Assembly: GCA_036924285.1 (NCBI GenBank)
Contig: JAYKYS010000004.1
Span: 23,158,001-23,222,000, forward strand
Direction: 5' to 3'
DNA from: Asterella californica
Lineage: Eukaryota > Streptophyta > Marchantiopsida > Marchantiales > Aytoniaceae
Length of the DNA stretch: 64,000 nucleotides
Shown here: positions 33,496-46,672 of the stretch, one piece after another
Numbering within the stretch: the first letter of the stretch is position 1
How the letters are laid out: each line of letters begins with the position of its first letter
Position numbers and translations under genes: made by a program
The notes under the pieces: generated by a model
What the model saw: only the letters and a program-made list of their open reading frames with translations
Database searches by the model: none
Told to the model about the DNA's origin: nothing

Positions 33496-34976
33496 GTCCG
33501 TGAATTCAAATCTCAGCGATCTTCTTCCCCAACCGAACAGAGGAAGTATTTGACAAACTCGGTGATCGAGTTGACCTACTTCAAGCTTCACTGTTGCTCT
33601 CACTGACTCGATGGCAAACTCGACCGATCGAAGGCCATCCCTAGCCTTATCCGACCCAACCAGGAGATTTACCTCCTGTGCTTTCGAAGTCCAAATTACG
33701 GCTTGTCACACCGCTCGGCTCGCAGCAGATGTACGAATACAGCAACTTAAATCGCCGCCTCCTCCTCTGTCAAATATCCACCACTATGATCCGCCCGCAA
33801 CGTATCATCCAAACCTAAATGCAATGGCTTCCTCAACTGACATGAAAGCGGACACGAATCTGGATCTATAGATCCGCGAGCTCCAGTGAGTCCAATGAAA
33901 CTCTTTTTAGCTCCCTAACTCCTGCTCTTTGCCTTCCTTGGCAACATAAGTTCCGGACGACGAAGTGATCTTGCTCCTATTGGTGAGCTTCAGGACCGCC
34001 ACGCTACACCTAGAAGACCTCCATCAACTTTCCCTCTCTTACCACAGTTTCATGATCAAGCAAGCGCATCCCTTCACAAACTCTCTCCGAAACCTGCTCC
34101 TAGATACCACACTAATAGCAGGTTTCCGAAGGGCACAAGGCTGTCTCGCTCTTCTCACAAACGGGAACCGGTCAACAAACGTATTCCACTCCGTTTGCTT
34201 ATGCAGATCCAGGCGTGCATTAGGCCTAGGAAGGAGGAGGGCAGACGGGCGCCAAGAAGGAATGAGAGGGAGAACAGAACAGAGAAGGGCAGCACATGCA
34301 CTGGAGGCAGAGTACCAATTTCCTTCATAAATGTACGACTCTACACTCGCGGATAGTTCGTCTACTGCCTTTCGCCGGCGCTGATAGCCTCTGACGTTTC
34401 TTACCACTCATCCTCATTTTACCATTACCATTACTGTATCCACCGTCCACGTCTTTTATTACCCCACCTGATTCGGCTACCGCGTACTATTCTCAGCTTA
34501 CGTTCCACGCCTCAGGTCATGGCACGTGTCTCCTGCGGCTGCAGCCACAAGGCGGACGTGGAGTTTTACGGGGCTCTGTCAACGCAGTGTTCTCGTAACA
34601 CCTGATCTTGTCTGTACAAGAACCTGGATCTGCTGGACAGAGCGAATTCCTCTTCATTTGGGGCTGTGAACCTGTGGTTACAAGAGGTCTGGCCGGGCAA
34701 AGAGACGGTGAGAGTGACCACACCTTACCACGTTCGTGCCCATGTCTAGTAGGCACGCGTTGGTTCTGACAAGGGCCGGACTGGCGGGTAAATTATGCTG
34801 ATAGGGTGTTTCTGGGTTCTGTGGCTCAACTGATAAGGTAGGTCGGGCTTCGCAGCTGATGATGAACGTTCTCGTTGGTACATGTTGGGCTGCTGCGCTC
34901 GATTCTGCGTGCTTAGAATCGTACCCTTTTCCCGCATCTAGATGAAATCTAGTGGACTTTTGTATGGCAATGTGCC
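33496..34976. promoter_or_regulatory. Divergent intergenic region between DUF716 and PPR genes
   Basis: This 1.5 kb separates two genes that point away from each other and should hold both promoters and 5' UTRs. It has several short open frames on both strands, none convincing. No specific element was assigned. Confidence 0.4.
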
Positions 34977-37654
34977 ATGGCTCTGTGTGCTACGCTTTTC
35001 AGGGCATTCAGATATTTCCACTTCTTCCGCCCGGATCTCTGTGTTGAGTGTAAGGAGTTCGGTATGGTCGTCTATCAAGGCACGGTGAGACGTGTTTGGT
35101 CTTCTGCAGGTTCACCTTCCGCCCGGATCGCTGTGTTGAGCTTAAGGAGTTCGGTATGGTCGTCTATCAAGGCACGGTGAGACGTGTTTGGTCTTCTGCA
35201 GGTTCACCTTCTTTTAATCCCCGAGGTCCGGGCATTTTGTGGTTTGAACGGAGCTCCAGTTTCCCTTGTAAATACACTGTGATCCATCACCAATTCAATC
35301 ATTCCATGCTTGATGGTCTTCGTTGGGTTATCCATCAGCAGGTCCTTATGGTTGGCGCTAAAAGAAGGATACATTTAGGGAGTTCTGGGGAAGCCCCTGG
35401 TAGGTCACGGTCCAGGTTTTGGTCTGGAGCACTTCGACCATCGTCCTTAGATCTCGTGGTTGGCTGTTCCCTTATAAAAAATTGCGGGCTGTCAACTTCA
35501 TCCCCGGGAACTTCGAGAAGACAAGACGCAGCTGTAAATGGTGGACACATGGACACTTTTGGAGGAATTGTACGATCAGAAGACTTGATTGCCTCTCCTA
35601 AGACTGTTCCCTGGGACCGTATTCTGGGGGGACTCACGACTGCGGATGCTACTTTTCGAGCTCGGGATGGCCAGAAGTGTAGAGACCCGATCGTAATATT
35701 AGATGCTGTCAGTCGCGCGACTCCACAACAAAAGTTGAGGACTCAAGCTTGTTGTGGCGGGGCCAAGGTGGGCATTAGATTAACACCCTCGTACGTCATT
35801 CAGTTGCTGCAACGTCAAAAGGATACGGAATTGGCTTTCATGTTTTTCAAATGGGCTGGACTACAAAGTGGCTACAAGCACACTTCTGGCACGTATTGCA
35901 CACTCATCAAAGCTTTGGGCCGTTCAAGAATGTTCAGCGCTTTAAAGCAGGTGAAAAATGAAATAGACGCTAAGGGTCTGGGGTTTTCCACCTTTTTACT
36001 TAGTAAAGTGGCAACTGCTTTTAGCCAAGGTGGAAATGTTGCAGAAACTATTGTCTGCTTGGAGAAGATGGAGCATCTTGGATGTCGGCCTAGCTTACGG
36101 CTATATAACACCCTAGTGTACATGCTCGTTAAAGCAGGCTTTCCTGATCGAGGTCACCTTCTGCACCGGAGAATGATAGATGCTGGTTGTCGTCCAGATC
36201 CGTGCTCCTTCAATAATATTTTATCTGGCTACGGCAGTAGTAGCGATATCGTAAAGATGCGCAGAGTCCTTGAAGAGATGAAGCATCAGTCTTGCAAACC
36301 GACCAAAGTGACTGTAGCTATACTTCTGAGTGTCCTCTGTAAAGCGGAGAAGGTGGATGAAGCGTGGAACCTGTTTGCGGCGAACAAGGAATTGGCAAAT
36401 GTGGTCGTCCATAACATTATGCTTCACGGTCTTTGCAAGGTAGGCCGCATTGAGGAAGCTCTAGAGCTCTTCGAACAGATGAAGGAGAAGAAGCTGCGTC
36501 TGGAAACTGCGACTTTCAATATTCTGATACACGGTCTGGGTCTTGCTAACAGGACCAATGATGCCATTGAGCTCTTCCAGAGCATGGTCGGTGGCAGAGT
36601 GGCGCCAGATGTACGCACATATAACGTGATACTGACAAGTTTGGTGAAAGATAACCAGTTGCACGAAGCTTGGAGAATTTTTCAAGATATGACAACAAAA
36701 GGCTTGACACCCGATGTTTTCACTTATGGCACGTTGATTCGTGGATTTTGTAAGAAAGGGAACCTTGATTCAGCTTGTCAGCTGTTCATTTCAATGCAGG
36801 CGTGTTGCCTGGAATCTGATATAGCAGCCTATACTAATGTTCAGTATGAGGCAAGGGAAGCAGAGGATGGAGTCTGGACTTCGACAGGAAGAAGACCAAC
36901 TTTGTTGAGGGTTTATAAGGTTGTGTGCACTTCTTTGTGCACTCATCTCTTCAAAGCAGGGCGGGTTGACGAAGCTCACGGGCTCTTTCAAGGGACTGCG
37001 AACGCGGATTATGATCTATACTTGTTCGCGTACAATTCTGCAATCCACACGCTCGCAAATGCAGGCGACACCGATAAGGCATGGAAACTGTTCCAAAGCA
37101 TGTCAGTACATGAGTGTAAACCGGATATAGTCACGTACAACACTCTCATATCATGTTTTGGAAAGTCAGAACAGTTCGACAGAGCCTATGACTTGTTCTT
37201 AGATATGCAAGTGTTGGGTTTCAAACCTGACGTAGTAACCTGCACCACTCTGGTTGATGCGATGTGCAAGTCAGGTAGAGCACAAAAGGCTCTTGATCTG
37301 TTTGAAAAGATGCAAGTTCAGGGTATATCTCCTAATGTTTTTACCTATCATTCACTATTTGATGGACTTTGCAAGGAAGGGAACCTCAGCAGGGCGTACA
37401 TGCTGTATGAAGAAATGATGGTCAAGCAGTGCTTACCCAATGAAGTCATGTATCGTACTTTAATTCGAAGTTTCAGTAGTGCTAGCCACCTCGTTAACCA
37501 CGCGTACCGTTTGTATATAGAAATGTCAGAGAAGGGGTACTCGCCTGATCCTCTTACATCACGCAAGCTCATAAGATCTCTCCGAAAGGCAGGGAAGACA
37601 GCTGAAGCACTGCATGTTTCTAGATGGTCAAGTACGGGAAACATCGAGCGTTGA
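34977..37654 (+). CDS. P-class pentatricopeptide repeat protein; 5' end disrupted or spliced
   Basis: The frame 35306-37654 (782 codons from MLDGLRW) carries roughly 15 or more PPR motifs from about residue 155 on, each near 35 residues: TYNVILTSLVKDNQLHEAW, FTYGTLIRGFCKKGNLDSA, VTYNTLISCFGKSEQFDRA and others. No E/DYW tail follows, so it is P-class, a family that binds organelle RNA. Starts at 35156 and 35306 are possible. ATG 34977 opens a better targeting sequence (MALCATLFRAFRYFHFFRP), but its frame is broken by a 92-bp tandem duplication. Removing 35110-35201, a GT...AG segment, joins it exactly in frame. An in-frame insertion lies near 36839-36919. No intron is otherwise needed. Confidence 0.85.
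35027..35210 (+). repeat. 92-bp tandem duplication at the PPR 5' end
   Basis: CCGCCCGGATC(T/G)CTGTGTTGAG recurs at 35027 and 35119, and the copies differ at only a few bases. Each contains CTGCAGGTTCACC, so the repeat brings two AGGT sites exactly one period apart (GT at 35110, AG ending at 35201). Confidence 0.95.
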
Positions 37655-38014
37655 GTAAAGCAAGCGTTCCTCTTTTGAGCGGAGCAGTTCCGGGTGCATC
37701 TGCTTCTGTGGGAGAAATACGAAGATTTAGCAGTGGTCAAGACTTAGTGATATCACCAGTCATACACACTATCATAACCTTACCCTAGTCATGTGCGATT
37801 CTAGCTGGAGAGGAAAAGACCAAGATATCTCCTTTATGAGCTCATCCCTGAGACCTGGAACATGGTTGATTTGGTTGGTCTGTGTGGGCCTTAAGATTAC
37901 TGCAACTGATGTTCTCGGAATTGGCTCTGAGCTCTCCAGCTTCTTCTTGGAAGATAAGTGTCGATCGGTAAGAAGATCATAATTTATTTTTATCATATGT
38001 AGTGAATGTGATAA

Positions 38015-38063
38015 ACAGATGATGGCTTCCGTGTATTATGAGTATGTGGAAGCCATCATCTGT
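38015..38063. other. Perfect 16-bp hairpin downstream of the PPR gene
   Basis: Arms ACAGATGATGGCTTCC (38015-38030) and GGAAGCCATCATCTGT (38048-38063) pair perfectly, with a 17-base loop. There is no T run after it. It could be a short inverted repeat or a small foldback RNA. Confidence 0.8.
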
Positions 38064-40769
38064 CCATTATGCAGTCGTTTCAAAACTAGGATTTGGAGCA
38101 AGTACGTTGCACTCCTTTAAACGTGATAGTCTTTGCTAAGTTCAAGTCGCGTCTGCATCTCGTCCGTAACCCTTGGAGCAAACTCTGACTTGGTAATGCT
38201 CGTTTTCGGCGTATGCTGTCATTCCACCTTGTGCCCCGAGCAGTTGTCTAGCTGGTGGATTGAGCAGAAAGTTTGCTTGAGATCTCCAAGTTCGAACGAA
38301 CGCAATAAAGGTAGGCGCTTTACGAGGGCTCTAATTTGAAGTTTTCGTTGTTGTTCAGAGTACTTGTGATACTTGAGTTTCTGGGTTTGATTCGACGTTT
38401 CTGTAGAATCTCAGCGTATGCAAGATCAGGTTTACTTTTAGTACGCAAATGACGAAGTACTCGTATGGTTTAAATTTAAATGCCTAAAGTGTTCTTCAGC
38501 TGTTCTATTTTCTGGTTGTCCTGTCTTTTTCTAACTTTTTCTGAAGTTGCTTCACTTGTAGCTGTATTGGTCGAAGTAATGATACCTAAGTACACACGAA
38601 CTGTGTTCTTCATTGTTGAGCTGCTTACATCATTGGCTTGAATGTATCTGGACCAAACAGGAATAGCTGTATGAGGAGGCGTCAACGCTTAGTGCAGCTG
38701 TAACCAGATCCCCAGGACAGGAATATTTGAAGGCTTGGATCTGAAGTTGTAAAATTTGACATTTTCATGCACATAGCAGTAGAAGAAACACAGAACTATG
38801 CTCAAACTCCAAAGCTTCCTTACGTTCGTTCTTGTTCAGTCCGAAATAGTGGGAAAACGTCTGTCCTACTCAAGCAAGAGTGACATATTTCGATGTTAAA
38901 TTGCTCTGAATGTTTCCTCTGGTTGCGCATCTCGGATGGATGTTTACCGTGGTTACTGTCTGCTCTGTGAACAGATGCACATCCTCTTAATTTTCGGTCC
39001 TTAATACTGAATTATTTGCTAATGGTACACCTTAGATAGATTATACACTCTGCATACGCGTAGATTGGTCGCATTGCATTTTGTAATTGTCGTCCATATT
39101 GCACTTCCATACATGGGAGTACCATCTTCGGAATGTTCTCTGTCACACACTGCATATAATGTCACGAACCCACAAAGACTGGGAGTTTCTCTTCAGATGT
39201 TTGGGAACTGGACAGAAACTTTTGGACGCTCCTCAGTTTTCATCAAATCCCAGCGCGGTATAAAAGTAGAGAAAGGAAGATTCCTTTTTCCCAGTGTACT
39301 TATGTTAGAGGAATATTCTCCCCTGTTCCAAGAAACCAGAAAAACTTAGTCTTTACATTTCTCGAACAATAATAATCCGTTTGTTCAGAAATGAATCACA
39401 AAAGGTAAAGTTCGTCCACATCTTGATTGAGTCTTACTTTACTGATTCATTCTTGCATGAACGTTCTATCATAAAAAGTAGTTCGTGCTTGGTTAGAGTT
39501 CGTTGACCTCCGAAAGTTTAGAACTTGCACAAAGAGTGCTCTGGGTTACCTGGAGTACTTGTAGGAATACTGTGGGGTTTAACAATGGAGAAGTGGTCAG
39601 TTTCCATCAATCACTTTTCCTGCTCATCTGTTGCGTAACCCCTCTGCTGGGTACTGCTGAAGTCAGAAAGAAACCAAGTGGAGGTGTATGAAGCAGATGT
39701 GTGTTTTACCTCCAAGCTCTGCGTGTAAGTTGTGGTGGTTAAATTTTTTGAGTGTATAACTAATCACCTACCGTTGTGTCAGTGACTTTTGTGATGACAA
39801 CTGGTCGAAGAAATATACTGCTGTAACAACCACCTGCCGGGGTCCATTTTATCCTCTGGTTGCTTACTACGTTGCTCGTTGCTTCAACAGAAGCACACTA
39901 TGTCTTCGTCATCCTCTGCTTCTTCTGATCTCCTACATAACTCACTTCTCCTACATAATTCGCTCTTTCTGCACGTCAGACATTTTGTTGCATGCACAAT
40001 CACCAAACGCTTACATATGCTCTCACTCTATGCCTTACCGTAATTACACTCATCATACAGTGCATATTGTACATGTCGGCTACATGCCTATATTGCACTC
40101 TATCCCGGGGACACCCTCTCTGGAAATGTGCTTCCCAATACACATTCCCATGGGTAACAAACATTTGCTAAACTCCAGACTTGAAGTTAGAGCAGATTAT
40201 CCCCTTATTTGCTACTTATTATATACTTCTGTTTGTTCTTACTGCCTACGTAATTGCTTGCGAGTGTTCTTGATTCCATCTGCTATTCTCGTCTACTAAC
40301 ATATATAACCAACCAGTTTGTACCTTATTCGAGGGATCAAATTGTGTGAGACGTTTCCCAGGAACTATTCGGCAACGTGAGAACTGACTCGAATAACGAA
40401 TAGGTTCATGGAGCTCTCAAAGATGTTAAGTATTTGTTGCCTTGATCATGGATGTAATCCAAATGGACAGGAAATGTGTTCTAACCATTTCAAATTTTGG
40501 TGATAAAATAGTCCCGTGCATACTGACTTCTCCATATGAAGAATTAGAGGTGGCTAAGCTCTGTGTGTTATTTGCGGTATTTAGTTCTATATATATGTAT
40601 ATCAGCCTAGAAGTTCATTTCAGTTTGTCCGGTGCGAAATGTGAAAATAAAGTTTTCGAACCTTTGCTTATTTGAAGAAAAATATCAGTTCTATATGGTG
40701 TCTGTGCTTTCTTCGTCGTCTCGAAAGCTAGTCCCCACAAACAGTTTCGGTGATGCTTGTATTTCTGCT

Positions 40770-40801
40770 ACACCCAAACTCGTATGCACGAGTTGGGGTG
40801 T
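40770..40801. other. 13-bp hairpin, one mismatch
   Basis: ACACCCAAACTCG and CGAGTTGGGGTGT pair around TATGCA. Role unknown. Confidence 0.7.
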
Positions 40802-41114
40802 AAGTTTTAGTTCGAAGTCGTTGTCGATTAAAGAATAATTGTCTTACGACCTCGCGTACAAAGTATTTTATATAGCTAGGCTATTTCTCCCACGTGGCTG
40901 TCTTGTAAATCGCAACAAATTTCTTGTTCTCTGCGTGCTGAATTTACCGTTCTCTGTGTGCTTTATTTATTTATTATTAGGTAATAGACTAACATAATGA
41001 TTATTAATTCGTTCATACAATAAACCATAGCATTTGTAGCCTCGGACATTCTTCTATACGTGTTTGATTTATGAATTATATATGTCTATTCAGTCAACCT
41101 CTGAAATGAATAAT

Positions 41115-41290
41115 TCCGGGTGACCAGTAATTACTCCAGTCAAGTTTAATAAAGACGGTTAAAATGCATAGGTGAATAAATTTAGATAAGTAATGTATAT
41201 GAGTTCCAGGTGACCAAGTTATTCAAGTAAAGTTCAACAAAGAGGCTTGAGAATGAGTAGTATGTGAGTAAATTTAGAACCTATACTATG
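41115..41290 (+). repeat. Degenerate ~88-bp direct repeat
   Basis: TTCCGGGTGACCAGTAATTACTC at 41117 and TTCCAGGTGACCAAGTTATTC at 41205 begin two similar blocks (both continuing AAGTTTAA/AAGTTCAA, GTGA(A/G)TAAATTTAGA). It lies just outside the hairpin repeat pair at 41.5 kb. Confidence 0.55.
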
Positions 41291-41509
41291 TGAGTTAAAT
41301 TTTAGGTACGATTTTGGTCATGTATCACGATAAAATTATACATCTTCCATTAATACGTATGCATAGTTATTGTACATAATTAAATATATAACATATTTCT
41401 CCTTAGGTTAGTCTATCAATGTGGAGCCAATAAGAATAAATTATTATTTATTCTATATGTTTTTGAAGTAAGTGAAATGAACTTGTGTTGTAGTGTCATT
41501 TTGGATATA

Positions 41510-42070
41510 TATTACAGCACCATATCAGGAGTTCTTTGCATTATCACCTTTTCCAAGTTCAGAAGAGGATAATATGCAAAGAGCTTTAACTTATGTACTA
41601 AATTTTCCACTTGGAAGAGTTGTACTATAAATTAAAGTTTCTAAATTAAAATATTTTTATTCGAAGTCACAAATCTGTATACCATAGAAACGTTCGCGTG
41701 AGTCACTTATGGTTTTTGTATAAACGAAGTGAGCATGTGTAATCAAGTTATCAAGTGAGTTTTAAATTTAATGAAGCTAATTTAGAGAACCTTGACACAA
41801 GTCACAATTATTTTGGTTGCATGTTTAAACGTTTGTCTTTTTTTTTCATTTTCCTATAAGTGTAATTTGGATGTATATTCATCTTTTTCATGTTCTGAAG
41901 AGGAGATAATGCAAAGAGGTTTAGGTTATCACCTAACCCTTCCGGCGGAGGGTTTAAGTGATAATTAAATATTAATCAAAATATATTTTCTTGAGAGAAT
42001 AGCAAGTCGCTCTTATGACTTTTGGAGCGTTCTTGCACTTACATGACTTATAGGTTTTGTCTGAAACTTC
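41510..42070 (-). repeat. Hairpin-bearing ~0.36-kb repeat, doublet (minus orientation)
   Basis: Two related modules lie about 355 bases apart. On the minus strand each reads GCAT-AT..CCTCTTC-GAAC-GAA(G/A)A..GATGA/GATAA, near 41590-41535 and 41925-41870. The second is preceded by an imperfect hairpin (ACCTAACCCTTCC / GGAGGGTTTAAG, about 41927-41965) and by an AACCTATAAGT segment. The same modules occur in plus orientation at 49.9-50.6 kb. Copies are diverged. Confidence 0.6.
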
Positions 42071-45000
42071 TGAAATGCACTTTACATCTACAGAATAACA
42101 ATTATATCAAAAAATTATTTTATTTTATATTTATTATTTATTGTTTGTAGAATTTTTGTAAACCACTTCTATCCGAGATCGACAATAATCTAGACTTCTC
42201 GACAAACAATCTCTGGTCTCCATTGTAAAATAATAATATTACCTACACTGTATAGTCCGATTGGAGTGTTAGATTTTGTTCCTTTTCCTTCGTTTATTTT
42301 TATGCATATTAGGTACACACCTACTCATTACCTATGACTGTATCCATTAGTTCAGTGACCTTTGAGCAGCAAACTGATTCATTGTTTTCCAAGTCATGTA
42401 CATGTGCTTGTTGCCATGGATACTGAGAGGAGCATTCTCCTTCTTTCTTTTCTGGTTTGTTCTTAGTCTTACCACATCAGTCGCTTTATATTGCTCTCTA
42501 GTATTCTAGACCTCGGTTTTCTCTTATGCATTACTCTTTGTAAATGTCATAAAGGATTATAGGAATATAAAGTATCTCTTTCTTTGTCTTCTTGAGTGGC
42601 TTTATGTAGAATAGAACATTCTTTGCATTGGATTATCAGGCAAGACATTTGATAAATCATGATTTAGATAATTCATAATTTTAATATGTTAATAAATAAA
42701 CCATAATGTTTAAAATTAATATAAATTTTATATTTCTTTTATCCTTTATACTAGGAAAGCTACTATTATAACTGTAGCTTCTCATTCCTAAACATTACAC
42801 TTTTTAGGACTAAGACAACACTCACTCTCGACTTATGCTATAAATTTATGTTATCCCTCCAAACACAACTTACACTTCCATCGTACTTTGCTCTCCAAAG
42901 AGCCACTTGACTCAAAGAACGTCTAATTTAACTCTTTATTCCCAATACTTGTTGGAGCTCTTAGCATACAAAAATCTGATATTGACGTCATACTAAATAT
43001 TCAAATCGTATAAATATTTTTGATAACCGTATCGTCGATTATTAAGAATAAAAAGTTAATGATTGATTGCAATAAAATAAAATTTTCTATTCAAATCTGA
43101 GAATATCTGAGATTGAAACACCTTTGAATACTGTTCACATCCAGTCACATTTGGACACCAATTAGATTTCAGACGTTTGAGCAAGACACACCTTTGGATT
43201 CTTCATTCAATTCCAGATTTTCTGTTACACTGAAAATCTATATTATTAGTGTAACAGAAATCTATATTATTAGGGTGAAAACTGAAAAAGATATGGTATT
43301 AAAACTGAGTGGATTATGTTCGGATGTAAAAGAGTCAAGAATGATAAGAACTTTTGTAATTTAAAAATATATAATTACACTAGAATTTCAAATAAGGCAA
43401 TGGATTGTGTTTCTTCTACCCGCGGGTTTGATTAGCGTCCAGTAAGAATTTGATTTTCTTTTCCTAAAAATATACTCGATGTACACACTATGCTATCTCT
43501 AACTCTAGTCACAAATATTTGTTTAACAAGATTTTTTGTCTACTTACTTCGTTATTCTTTGAACTCCATATTTGCTTGTTCAGCAAGCGCGTGTTGAGAG
43601 TTATTGCATACGTTGCTATCCTCATGTATCAAAATATATTAGGTTACATAATATAAATAATTACTTCGCGTTCTTATGCCACTATTCATCTTCATCTTCA
43701 TTTTCTTTTAAACTTTCAAGGTCGTCTGTAATTTCATACGTTTGCTCGACACTTGACTTGGAGAGTTTGACGTTGTAGCTCGCTCTGTTCATGATAGTGT
43801 CCATCCTTGCAGTGTCTGTAGTATTTTGCCAACAGTTTCTAGGTCAACCTCGTCGAGGAGATAAATGAGAATCTTATGTGTCGGAGTTATTGCATTGGTT
43901 GCTCTTGTGTTCCTCATTTATTTCATATCGTTTGTAGTTTATGCGACATCTATCAGATTCGTCCGTTTCAAAACACGAGAAAAGTGAGAAGTCCTATACC
44001 ATGTGCATATGTTCTGCCCACATGGGTACTTCTACTTTTTTTATGTGTGCGCTCTTCTCTTTCCTGTTTGTGTGTGTAGCGAAATGTTCAAATGTACAGT
44101 ATGATGTCTTAAAATGTTTTGATGTTTTGCGTGTAAACCACATACTCTTGCAAAGTGACGAATTGCATATGCCATTGTTAGAACAAATAAATAAAGAACT
44201 CGATCGATCGACACAAATATCACTACCGTGGTGCAGTAAAAGAATATGAGGATTTGCTTCTTGGAGACGAGTACTGATGGTGGAGTGTGAGAGGTGTCAG
44301 GAGGATATCTTGAGTGGAGGGGGTGATAAGAAACAACATCCCTCGATGGATTTGTTCTTTTACAGTTGCAACTTTGGTGTAGTACCGAAAGAAATATGCC
44401 AAGGGAGAGAGTTACTATTTGAAACAATGAATGACATCAGGTGTAATGCTTACTCGTTGGTCAAGTTTTCTGCTAGTGAAGAAGAAAATTGCTGCGTATC
44501 AAGCGCATGCTTTTTTGTTCAAATATCACGATCGTATGCAACTACGTCATTTTAGAAATTGCAATAAAAGCGCAGTGGTCGAATCTTGATGTTGAATGTG
44601 TATAGTTTCAAGAGTACAGAAGAGAAGTTCAATGGAAGACTTGTAGATTGTTGTCAATCTGCACATAGATCAATACATATAGTATATTTGTCGATGTATA
44701 CAATGCATGTGTTGTTCATCAAATAAAGTTCATACTCTGTTGTTCTATTTGAACTTATGATTCATTAAAAGTAATTAGTCTCTCGGTCAAGCACGTAGTA
44801 GATGCAAACCACCTCAACGAGCTCACAAGTGTTTGAGGTTGTGTTTGGATAAATTTATTCACGTCAGTGGACTCCATGAATACTTGCATTTTATTCATTT
44901 TACCACTTGTAATTTTATCTCAGCTAGAAACACTTTAGCAGCAGATCTTTAGACTCGTTGCTTGATCATGGAACATCGAGCTCTATATCACTTCGTTTGG

Positions 45001-46300
45001 AGAAAACATTAGAACATGTTTCAAAGCACTGCTCCAATCTAAATCTTTGCTTCTCCTCGATGAGCAAGGTCTAAACTACCTAGTAACTAGTATCCTCATT
45101 AGAAGTGCACGTGTCTCCAACAACATGGCTTGGAACGTGTTTACAATTGATTGAGATTGAGCTCTTACTGAAGCATTACACATGTTGTTTATGGTTTAGT
45201 GCACATGGAGGCTCAAGCTTTTTCTTGCACACATTTCTTGCAAAAGAGACGAAAATAAAACTTCGTCCCAAAATGAGAATGAGAGTCCGCATTATGTATG
45301 ACTCTTTAGTATCTCTCCATCACCATCTTGTTTGATCTTCTTACTACAAGAGGCTCACATAGACTAGTCAAACTGATCGAGTTGACATTTCACCATGTCT
45401 TCAACTCGATGTGCGCAAGCTTACAGTCTAGTAGACAGGCTCAAGTTGATTATTTTTCCCCACGAGCATAAGCTATATCTAATCTCTGCACATTGAACCG
45501 TGTCCTCATACTTATGGACATTTCAGAGTAGATTGAACTCTTGTTCCTAAGTTCCATGAGAGCGTGTCTGGTCACATGGTCTAGCAAAGGTTACCAAAGC
45601 CTTGTCGGATCAAAATGATTCCCTTCCTCCTTCTACTTGGGACACTAATATGCAAGGTTTGGAAAACTGAAACACGAGCCTAAGATTTCCGACAGCAGCC
45701 AAAAGTCTATGAGCCACAAGAAACCGAACCAAGAGTTGTGTCTACACTACAGCCTTGAATCAATGTACATGTAGGATGACTGTTTTGTATAAAGGAGGAA
45801 GAGCACTTGAATAACATGCTTTCACTTATTTTACTTTATCGCTGGAATGAGCAACCCCGCTATTGTTCTTTCTATCTAAGGTCTAATGACCAGTGGAAAC
45901 TACTTTATAAAGCAAATGAAATGTATGCAGAATAAACAAAAGATGTAACTCTCTAGTTCCTACTTTCAAAAGTTTGTTCGCTTACTAGTGCTCAATAAGT
46001 ACCGGCTCGATGATCAACAACTGTATCATTAGATTTACGCTGTCTAGCTTTTTTCACTCCGCATCATATGTTCTCATTCCAGTCAAGTGCGATGGCAACC
46101 AAACGAGCATAGTGTGACTTTTCATAATGAATTATCTTTTGACATACTTATTAATCACCGAGTGAAGCGTCTCTGACATAGAATTCTCTCTTGCACCTTT
46201 ATAAAACTTCATCTTTGCAGACATGATGTATTCATCAAGAAGTTACGTACAACATGGTGGGTCTCACTATCTATAATAGCGAGTATCGAAATACATTACA
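42071..46300. other. AT-rich DNA between the inverted repeat doublets
   Basis: No recognisable gene. Small open frames near 43900-44560 show no family. A perfect 13-bp hairpin is at 43219-43260. Confidence 0.5.
43219..43260. other. Perfect 13-bp hairpin
   Basis: TTTCTGTTACACT and AGTGTAACAGAAA flank a 16-base loop. AATCTATATTATTAG is repeated right after it (about 43236 and 43260). Confidence 0.75.
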
Positions 46301-46652
46301 TGTCAGCCACCAAATGATACAAAGACCGTAAGACCAAATGCAATGATAAACATCCTTAACCATTGCTCATAATACTTGCATATATCACCAGGCTCATAAT
46401 ATCTCTTCTGTTCAACATCCCAACTATCCTCCATACGTTTTCGATTCCATGGTAACATCTTGCACATAGAATGATTGCGTGCCAAATGATCAACTGCTTT
46501 CAATATGTCGACGGTAGCAGCCAGGGTCTAGTATCTTTTCTGCACACAAAACTGAAAATAATATCAATAGATGAGGTAATTCTAGCGATATTTTATTACC
46601 ATGGTCATCACTTGAAAGACATGTTACCTTTTTAGCTGCCGCTTTGCTACAA

Positions 46653-46672
46653 ATATATATATATATATATAA
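46653..46672. repeat. (TA)n microsatellite
   Basis: About ten TA units in a row. Confidence 0.95.

Larger units (their letters stand above)
37655..41100. other. 3' flank of the PPR gene and intergenic DNA
   Basis: Open frames here are short and unlike known proteins; the longest, 39985-40299, is probably chance. Two clear hairpins are listed separately. The probable PPR 3' UTR lies in the first few hundred bases. Confidence 0.5.

Noticed and set aside
38015..38063. microRNA precursor
   Set aside because: The 16-bp stem is too short for a plant pre-miRNA; listed only as a hairpin.
39985..40299. 104-codon open frame
   Set aside because: His/Tyr/Ile-rich with no motif, in AT-rich intergenic DNA; probably chance.
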